From assembly GCA_050740975.1 (NCBI GenBank), contig JBOIEE010000332.1, forward strand, positions 1 through 10,147: a stretch of 10,147 nt of DNA. Direction: 5' to 3'. The position numbers and the translations under genes were made by a program. Of the stretch, positions 5,498 to 10,147 are shown one piece after another. The stretch's first letter is position 1, and every line of letters starts with the position of its first letter. The notes under the pieces are model-generated. The model had not been told where the DNA came from and ran no database searches. It saw only the letters and a list, made by a program, of their open reading frames with translations. Source of the DNA: JBOHHR01 sp050740975 (GTDB lineage Bacteria; Pseudomonadota; Gammaproteobacteria; JBOHHR01).

Positions 5498-5749
5498 TCA
5501 CCCCCCCGCCGCGGCTAACTCGGCTCGGCGCTTGGCTCGTTCGGAAATTGCTGGCTGCGGTCGCTCGATCCCGCCTCGGGCTAAGCTGGCGAGCCAGTCC
5601 TCGACTTCGTGCTCGTACCAGGCAACCGAATTCGGGCCTACGCGTACTCGGCGGGGGAACAGTCCGGCGCGCTCCCAGCGGTCAATGGTGCTGGCACTTT
5701 TGCCGACGCGCTCGAGCACAACAGGTCGGGTAATTAGTTGGTGGGGCAT
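5498..5749 (-). CDS. AlpA-family excisionase/transcriptional regulator
   Basis: 83 residues from the ATG at 5749, chosen over an upstream ATG (5785) because AGGAG lies 8 nt before it. Residues 5-55 form a MerR/Xis-type winged helix: RPVVLERVGKSASTIDRWER is the helix-turn-helix, and FPRRVRVGPNSVAWYEHEVEDWL is the wing with its typical Trp-Tyr and Glu-Val-Asp-Trp. AlpA proteins in P4-like satellites and prophages act as excisionases and activators of integrase or early genes. The C-terminal 25 residues are basic and Ala-rich. It is the first gene after the operator array and probably the first of the early operon. Its partner integrase is broken in this copy. Confidence 0.85.
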   Translation of the reverse strand: MPHQLITRPVVLERVGKSASTIDRWERAGLFPRRVRVGPNSVAWYEHEVEDWLASLARGGIERPQPAISERAKRRAELAAAGG

Positions 5750-5814
5750 AGTGTGGACTCCTATCGCGTGACTGATGTTAGTCATCCTAGGAGCGCCGCG
5801 GCGGCCTGTAAACT

Positions 5815-5876
5815 GATCTAAGGGTACTTAGATCGATCTAAGTGGTGTTAGATCGGTTATACAGTGTTCTGTACAG
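5815..5876. promoter_or_regulatory. Tandem palindromic operators and promoter upstream of alpA
   Basis: The 20-bp unit GATCTAA-N6-TTAGATC occurs twice with no gap (5815-5834 and 5835-5854). The junction creates a perfect 18-bp palindrome (5826-5843). Next to it are ACAG/CTGT (5861-5864 and 5869-5872) and the palindrome CTGTACAG (5869-5876). On the minus strand a -10-like TATAAC (5861-5856) lies just upstream of the array, so a bound repressor would cover the start of the alpA transcript; no clear -35 is visible. A further inverted repeat TGACT/AGTCA (5769-5784) lies in the presumed leader. The binding protein is unknown; an unseen repressor or AlpA itself are candidates. Confidence 0.7.
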
Positions 5877-5881
5877 TGCAG

Positions 5882-6614
5882 TTAGGGTAACAGCCTGTTA
5901 GCGTAGTCTTTTAAGTGCTCGCGCAAGGTCTCGCCCACATCATCGCCGAACCATATCTTCACCTTACCGTCGGGCCGGAGATACATATTCGGAATCGCGT
6001 ACATGATACCGGGCTCGATCAGCGGACTTTTGCTTCGGGGCTGGATAGTCGTCTCTCCGAAATGCCGCAGCGCTGCGGCGAGCGATAGGAGCTCAGTAAG
6101 GCGGGTGCGCCCTTCTTCGGGTGTGCTGCCGAAAAACGCCGCCTCGGTGTCACCGTAGTCTTGTTTCTTGATGTAGTTGGCGCCCCACAAATGGACCACA
6201 GGCAAAAAGTGATCGAAATGGCGCTTTATGGTCATCGGACTCCCCTTTTTTTCGGCGTCCATGACAGCCAACGCCTTCCGGCGGCTGGGTTCAGGAACAT
6301 CAAAAACGCGCATGGCGAACTGGTACAGTAGAAATTCGCCAGCCAGCAAACCGCCCTGCTTGCATCGCTTTGTGGTTGTCGCAAGTGCCCCGCGCGACGG
6401 GGCATCGCTCCCGCAGTAGGGACAGGTCAATGTTTGCCGTCTCATCTTTGGCGCGCTCGCCGCGGTCGCACAGCACCGTGGCTAGATACGACGCCAGCAG
6501 CCGGCGGCGCTTGCGTTCGTCTCGTGGGAAACACATCACTGCCGACAACCGCATGGGATCGAGCGGGTGACCAGTGAGATCGAGGATCGGCGCGCTAGGA
6601 TCGGGGCCAGCCAT
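5882..6614 (-). pseudogene. Phage-element gene of unknown function, broken by a frameshift
   Basis: Two overlapping frames appear to be parts of one gene. The 5' part starts at ATG 6614 (MAGPDPSAPILDLTGHPLDP, then PRDERKRRRLLASYLATVL) behind a GGAGG. It has good codon bias to about 6355. The 3' part continues in another frame from GGLLAGEFLLYQFAMRVFDV to the stop at 5882. Joined, it would be about 244 residues. The middle includes FDHFLPVVHLWGANY and the end YLRPDGKVKIWFGDDVGETL. The 3' frame alone could start upstream as MRRQTLTCPYCG, but that part has weaker codon bias. It lies between the integrase remnant and alpA. I recognise no domain. Confidence 0.55.
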
Positions 6615-6621
6615 GCCGGTA

Positions 6622-6732
6622 TCAGCCTCCCGGCCGGGTCATGGCAACGACATTGCTGCGCTCGCCGCTTATGATACCCTCTAGCTTCCGCCCCCAGGCA
6701 TCGAGCGCGACGCGTTTTTCGCCGTCGTAGCC
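6622..6732 (-). pseudogene. C-terminal remnant of a phage tyrosine integrase
   Basis: 36 codons ending in TGA at 6622-6624 read GYDGEKRVALDAWGRKLEGI, followed by ISGERSNVV. In many phage tyrosine recombinases this segment lies just after the catalytic Tyr (YDRYxYDxEKRxALxAW) and forms the C-terminal tail. The expected DRY segment, the catalytic Tyr and everything upstream are missing; the frame meets a TGA right beyond 6732. Other pieces of an integrase of the same type lie adjacent on the opposite strand. The remnant ends 7 nt before the next gene's ATG, with GGAGG overlapping its last codons. Confidence 0.75.
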
Positions 6733-6734
6733 GC

Positions 6735-6893
6735 TGGGGACACGTCAAGGCCCGCGATATCGTGAGGCGCGATGTGATCGCGCTGCTCGATGTCACCCAG
6801 CTTTGCGAGCTGTACCTGGAGCGCTATGCGAAGCCGCACAAGCGCTCGTGGGCTCAGGATGAGCGCATCCTCGCTAAGGACGTATTGCCGCGG
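6735..6893 (+). pseudogene. N-terminal integrase fragments, inverted and out of order
   Basis: Read on the plus strand in one frame, 6735-6791 encodes WGHVKARDIVRRDVIALLD. Then 6792-6893 encodes VTQLCELYLERYAKPHKRSW and DERILAKDVLPR. Both belong to the core-binding (SAM-like) domain of the same integrase class. In intact proteins, however, the second piece comes first (LYLERYAKPHKRSW...DVLPRWG...RRDVIALLD). Here the order is swapped, and the strand is opposite to the C-terminal remnant at 6622-6732. No catalytic domain is present. After 6893 the similarity stops, and 6894-7001 contains only an isolated CGTGAT/ATCACG inverted repeat (6968-6995). Confidence 0.7.
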
Positions 6894-7001
6894 CCGCGGG
6901 ACTGTCATCCAACGCACCCGTTGACGTTCACCATGGAGTCGACTTCGGAGGTCTGGGAGGTGGTGGGCGTGATCGCTTCCGGGAGGAAAATCACGTTTCG
7001 G

Positions 7002-8387
7002 CTAAAACTCGAGGTTTTTTGGCGTGCGCGGAAACGGGATCACATCGCGGATGTTGGTAACCCCGGTCACCAGCATCAAGAAGCGCTCAAACCCTAGGCC
7101 GAACCCGCTGTGCGGGGCCGAGCCATAGCGCCTAGAGTCAAGGTACCACCAGTAATCGCGTGGGTCGAAGCCCATTTCCTCGATGCGTTCTTGTAAACGA
7201 TCATAACGCTCTTCGCGCTGGCTGCCTCCGATGATCTCTCCAATCTTGGGGACCAGCACATCCATGGCGGCGGCCGTTTTTCCATCGTCGTTCTGGCGCA
7301 TGTAAAACGCCTTGATGTCTTTAGGGTAGTCATAAACGATGATAGGCTTCTTGAAGTGCCGTTCGGTGAGATAGCGCTCATGCTCGGATTGCAGGTCTTT
7401 GCCCCACACGGGCTCGAATTCAAACGCTTCGCCACTTTCTCGCAGCAGAGAAATCGCTTGCGTGTAGGGCAAGCGCACGAATGCGTTGTCGGCGATGTTG
7501 TTGAGCGTGGTGAGCAGCGACTGATCCACGAAGCGCGCAAACAGCTCCAAGTCGTCCGCGCATTCAGCGAGCGTGTAGCGCACCAGATAACGGACAAACG
7601 CTTCCCCCAGATCCATGTCGTCTTGCAGATCGTAGAACGCCATCTCGGGCTCCACCATCCAGAATTCGGCCATATGGCGGCTGGTGTTGGAGTTCTCGGC
7701 GCGAAACGTAGGGCCGAAGGTGTAGATCTCCCCCAAGCCTAAAGCAAACATCTCCCCTGAAAGCTGACCTGACACCGTGAGCTTGGTCGGTTTACCGAAA
7801 AAATCCTGCTCGAAATCTGCGTTGCCGTCTTTCATCGGGACATTGTTAAAGTCCAGTGTAGTTACGGAAAACATTTCCCCGGCGCCTTCGCAATCCGAAC
7901 CGGTCAGAATAGGGGTGTGGATGTAATTGAATCCCCGCTGCTGAAAAAAGGTGTGAATGGCGTGCGCCAGCCGCGAGCGAATGCGAAACAGCGCCCCATA
8001 TTTGTTGGTGCGTGGACGCAGGTGGGCGATGGTGCGCAGAAACTCGTCACTGTGGCGTTTTTTCTGCAAGGGGTAATCGTCCGGGCAGGGCCCCAGAAGC
8101 TCGATCGCCCGCGCCCGTATTTCCCATTGCTGGCCGCCGGCAGGCGACGGCATAAGCGTCCCAGTCACGGCGACACAAGCGCCGGTGTTTAAGGTTCTCG
8201 CTTCCTGGTAATTCCCCAATTCGGGTTTGGCGATGATCTGGATGTTCTTCAGACACGACCCGTCGTTCAGTTCCAGGAAGGAAAAATCCTTGGCATCTCG
8301 CCGGGTGCGCACCCATCCCTTAACCAACACCGGATCGATCGGCCCGCTGGCCTGTAGCAGTTCGATGATCTTGCTGCGTTTCAACAT
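7002..8387 (-). CDS. asnS: Asparaginyl-tRNA synthetase
   Basis: 461 residues, full length for the bacterial enzyme (about 460-470). It charges tRNA-Asn with asparagine using ATP in the cytoplasm and is a class IIb synthetase. Residues about 20-100 form the N-terminal OB-fold anticodon-binding domain (VKGWVRTRRDAKDFSFLELN). The catalytic core shows motif 2 (TFGPTFRAENSNTSRH, 223-238) and motif 3 (GFGLGFERFLM, 428-438, with the ATP-binding Arg). It ends with the typical PFPRTPKN tail. The ATG at 8387 has AAGG a few bases upstream, and a possible -10 TAAGAT lies at 8432-8427. It is intact and runs away from the decayed element. The 3' end is 108 nt from the integrase debris. Confidence 0.97.
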   Translation of the reverse strand: MLKRSKIIELLQASGPIDPVLVKGWVRTRRDAKDFSFLELNDGSCLKNIQIIAKPELGNYQEARTLNTGACVAVTGTLMPSPAGGQQWEIRARAIELLGPCPDDYPLQKKRHSDEFLRTIAHLRPRTNKYGALFRIRSRLAHAIHTFFQQRGFNYIHTPILTGSDCEGAGEMFSVTTLDFNNVPMKDGNADFEQDFFGKPTKLTVSGQLSGEMFALGLGEIYTFGPTFRAENSNTSRHMAEFWMVEPEMAFYDLQDDMDLGEAFVRYLVRYTLAECADDLELFARFVDQSLLTTLNNIADNAFVRLPYTQAISLLRESGEAFEFEPVWGKDLQSEHERYLTERHFKKPIIVYDYPKDIKAFYMRQNDDGKTAAAMDVLVPKIGEIIGGSQREERYDRLQERIEEMGFDPRDYWWYLDSRRYGSAPHSGFGLGFERFLMLVTGVTNIRDVIPFPRTPKNLEF

Positions 8388-8452
8388 CTGGCCTTCTGTG
8401 ATCGCCTGGGGGGTGGAGTGCCAACGATCTTACCCGCTCTCCGGCGAAATAA

Positions 8453-8477
8453 AAAACGGCTCGTGAAGAGCCGTTTT
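8453..8477 (-). terminator. Rho-independent terminator of the exported-protein gene
   Basis: Perfect 10-bp stem AAAACGGCTC/GAGCCGTTTT with a 5-nt loop. On the minus strand it continues into a T-rich TTTTTTATTT. It lies about 80 nt after the stop of the gene at 8558-9007 and before asnS, insulating the two. The plus-strand side also has four T residues, so weak bidirectional function is possible. Confidence 0.9.
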
Positions 8478-8557
8478 GAATAATCGGAGCGGTATATCCC
8501 CATCCCGCCGGCCACCTGAACACTCGCAGTGCCCTAACGCCGAGCGCTATTACCGCA

Positions 8558-9007
8558 TCACCATTGCGTGCCCTTGTGGAGATAGATAACGCCCCCCGAG
8601 TAAGGCTTGGGGGCGTCACGATACCCGTCGTGATAGCCTTGGTCGTATCCTTGGTAATAACCTTGCCTGCCATGGCTTCTGGGGACCGTGTTTTCGTGCG
8701 TTGTTTGCGCATTATAGGGGTAGTAGGCGCGGCCGTGGTAGTTATAGGGCGGTTGGTGATAGCCGTGGGAATAACCCTGATCATAGTGATAACCGTAGTC
8801 CCCCCACGGTATGCGATAGCCAGAACCACGATCCCAAGCACCGTGCCGCGAGCTATTGTAATAGGGGATCTGTTTGCCGTCGTAATAATACGTCTTCCCA
8901 TGGTTTTGATGGGTTGTCAGCCCTGTTCCACCGGCCAATGGCGCAAGGAAAAGCGCCATAACCAAGATCAAGCCGTTTAGCAACGGCTTTAGCGTGTTTT
9001 CCAACAT
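8558..9007 (-). CDS. Exported Tyr/Gly/His-rich low-complexity protein
   Basis: 149 residues. The N-terminus is signal-like: a Lys (KPLL), a hydrophobic run LILVMALFLAPLAGG (residues about 13-27), then a polar mature region. The rest is low complexity, with about 23 Tyr in total plus many Gly, His, Gln and Asp. Repeats of the type DQGYSHGY and YQGYDQGYHDGY are present. There are no Cys and no known catalytic motif. The ATG at 9007 follows GAGG at 8-nt spacing, and a -10-like TACTAT lies at 9036-9031. It is monocistronic with its own terminator. The composition suggests a cell-envelope or surface structural protein, possibly metal-binding through His, but no function can be assigned. Confidence 0.75.
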   Translation of the reverse strand: MLENTLKPLLNGLILVMALFLAPLAGGTGLTTHQNHGKTYYYDGKQIPYYNSSRHGAWDRGSGYRIPWGDYGYHYDQGYSHGYHQPPYNYHGRAYYPYNAQTTHENTVPRSHGRQGYYQGYDQGYHDGYRDAPKPYSGGVIYLHKGTQW

Positions 9008-9144
9008 GGATGCCGCCTCGGTCGTTAATGATAGTATTTAGACGCCAAGCCGCCCTTGGGGGTTCCTGGGCCACCGGCCCCTAAAGAGATAAGCGGATTT
9101 GCTACAGTCCGCTATACGCAACAGGCGTGTCATTTGGATGCTAG

Positions 9145-9468
9145 CCGCAAAGAGCTTCAAGCAAATCAGCGGCGCGGCTGCGCCCGGCGAAGCTCGTCGC
9201 ACCGAGCCTCTTGCCCTTTGAAATTGCCAGCGTGTACCTGAAGAAGCTGCATCGTCCCGAGCACCGGGAGGCGCTGCTTGCCGCCCACCGGCTTTTCGCG
9301 CGTCTCGATATTGCCCACACCGAAGTCGAGCTTCCCGAAACGGTCGAGCTGGCACAACAAAGAGGACTCACCGCCTATGACGCCAGCTATCTTTGGCTGG
9401 CACGCCGTCTTCAGTCCGAGTTGGTGATCCTCGACAAGCGCTTGGCGAGGGTGGCAACCCAAGCGTAG
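9145..9468 (+). pseudogene. vapC: VapC-type PIN-domain toxin lacking its N-terminus
   Basis: Frame open from after a TAG (9142-9144) to the stop at 9468. Similarity to PIN-domain ribonucleases begins near 9187 (KLVAPSLLPFEIASVYLKKL). It includes the conserved Glu of PFE, the C-terminal TAYDASYLWLARRL with its Asp, and LVILDKRL with the last acidic residue. The first strand, with the initial catalytic Asp found at the N-terminus of active VapC, is absent, and no antitoxin gene is visible upstream. The remaining frame could start only at a TTG (9211). It is most likely an inactive toxin remnant on the chromosomal side. Confidence 0.7.
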
Positions 9469-9501
9469 CCGGGGCACGCGCTTCACGCTCAGCAAGTAGT
9501 A

Positions 9502-9525
9502 GGGTTGAGCGCAGCGATACCCATC
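9502..9525 (-). repeat. REP element, left of the RAYT remnant
   Basis: The plus-strand stretch starts GGGTTGAGCGCAGCGA and ends ACCCATC. It matches the reverse complement of the REP at 10094-10120 except for two substitutions and a lost left-arm end. It keeps a GGGT/ACCC stem. This type of REP is widespread in proteobacteria and is typically mobilised by RAYT transposases. Confidence 0.75.
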
Positions 9526-9564
9526 ATGATTCACCGAAAGTGTTTCCAGCGTCTTGAGGGCGGT

Positions 9565-10060
9565 TCCCTCAGCCGGATAATACCTAAGCCGCACGAACCG
9601 GTGAAACGACGAATAGGGCCACTCCCGCACCCGTTCCGCATGTCCATGTTCACCGGATTGAAGTGAATGTAATCGACGTGAAGTGCATAGTCGCGTTCGT
9701 CGCGCAGGGTATGCTCCCGAGCGTCGTTGCCAGATCCCGCGTTCGCCCTTGAGGATGCGGTTGATCGATCCGGTGCTCGCCGGGCGGCAGATGGCGGGAG
9801 AAATGGGTCTTGATGAGCCGCAGCCGCAGGGCATAATCGGCATCGCCTTCAGGCAACGAGAAGATGGCATGCAAGTGATCGGGCAGCACCACGATGGCAT
9901 CCACCGTGAACGGATGCCGTGCCCGCACGTAGCGAAAGGCCACGCGCGATAGATCGATGCCAGTGGTCAGCAGCCATAAATGCCGCTCGGCAAGATTGAC
10001 CGGTGAAAAAATAGCCTCTGCCGGCGAGAAAGTTGCGCTGATAGCTGGCTATCGGCGCAT
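9565..10060 (-). pseudogene. REP-associated tyrosine transposase (RAYT), multiply frameshifted
   Basis: Pieces of one RAYT/Y1-type protein appear in order on the minus strand but in changing frames. They are SYQRNFLAGRGYFF; then VNLAERHLWLL through AIVVLPDHLHAIF and LRLIKTHFSRHLPPGE; then RILKGERGIWQRR; then EHTLRDERDYALHVDYIHFN; and finally HGHAERVREWPYSSFHRF to YYPAEG. The His-x-His metal site (DHLHAIF) and the IKTHFSRHLPPGE segment are family hallmarks; these enzymes cut and join single-stranded REP DNA through a tyrosine. The likely start ATG (10060) is followed at once by TAG. At least four frame changes make it non-functional. Flanking inverted REPs confirm the identity. Confidence 0.85.
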
Positions 10061-10093
10061 CCTAATCGGGGTTTTGTGAGTGTGATGGGGTGT

Positions 10094-10120
10094 GATGGGT
10101 TTCGCTACGCTCAACCCATC
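10094..10120 (+). repeat. REP palindrome, right of the RAYT remnant
   Basis: Perfect 8-bp stem GATGGGTT/AACCCATC around an 11-nt loop TCGCTACGCTC. It is preceded by two TGTGATGGG copies (10081 and 10091). It is inverted relative to the REP at 9502-9525, the arrangement usual around RAYT genes. Confidence 0.85.
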
Positions 10121-10147
10121 CTTCTATGAGGACCTCTTTGTCAAGCC

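Noticed and set aside
6968..6995. CGTGAT/ATCACG as an asnS terminator
   Set aside because: The stem is only 6 bp with a 16-nt loop and no following T-run on the minus strand.
6894..7001. tRNA gene or attachment site beside asnS
   Set aside because: No cloverleaf-like pairing or TTCGAATC-type T-loop is present, and no matching direct repeat to the other end can be seen because that end is outside the window.
9166..9900. A 244-codon minus-strand open frame as one protein
   Set aside because: Only its middle matches the RAYT family; the start is out of frame with the conserved His-x-His region, and the end runs antisense through the VapC remnant.

Overview
The window looks like a moderately GC-rich proteobacterial chromosome. 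The evidence is a standard bacterial asparaginyl-tRNA synthetase gene, a RAYT transposase remnant bracketed by REP palindromes, and the type of small prophage present. No taxon can be fixed from this window alone.

Positions 1 to about 6900 hold an integrated phage-like element read almost entirely on the minus strand, so its order runs from high to low coordinates. It opens with a broken tyrosine-integrase gene (6622-6893). Next are a frameshifted gene of unknown function (5882-6614), an operator-rich intergenic region (5815-5876), an AlpA-type regulator, a tiny ORF and a zinc-ribbon protein. A lambda-O-like replication initiator (4622-5224) follows, then a Cys/His protein and several very small genes, many joined by 4-base ATGA overlaps. 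The only recognisable virion gene is an HK97-type major capsid protein (2029-3171). After it come a HicA/HicB toxin-antitoxin pair, a conserved-looking hypothetical protein, and a Cys4 plus coiled-coil protein next to a large hairpin (38-115). No portal, protease, terminase or tail gene is visible. The gene set (integrase, AlpA, Rep, capsid) resembles a capsid-encoding phage satellite, or the early end of a small or degraded prophage. The missing packaging genes could lie left of position 1.

Positions 7002-9007 are ordinary chromosome: an intact asnS, a strong hairpin terminator, and a gene for a secreted Tyr/Gly/His-rich protein. Positions 9145-10147 are debris: a VapC toxin lacking its N-terminus and a RAYT transposase with several frameshifts, flanked by inverted REP elements.

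Decay is a theme. Several element genes break between reading frames, and the integrase is both truncated and rearranged, while asnS (461 codons), capsid (380) and rep (200) stay open. This favours real erosion over random sequencing error, although read data would be needed to prove it. The most notable signals are two abutting 20-bp palindromic operators upstream of alpA, the scrambled integrase, and an iteron-like block inside the rep gene that could be the replication origin.
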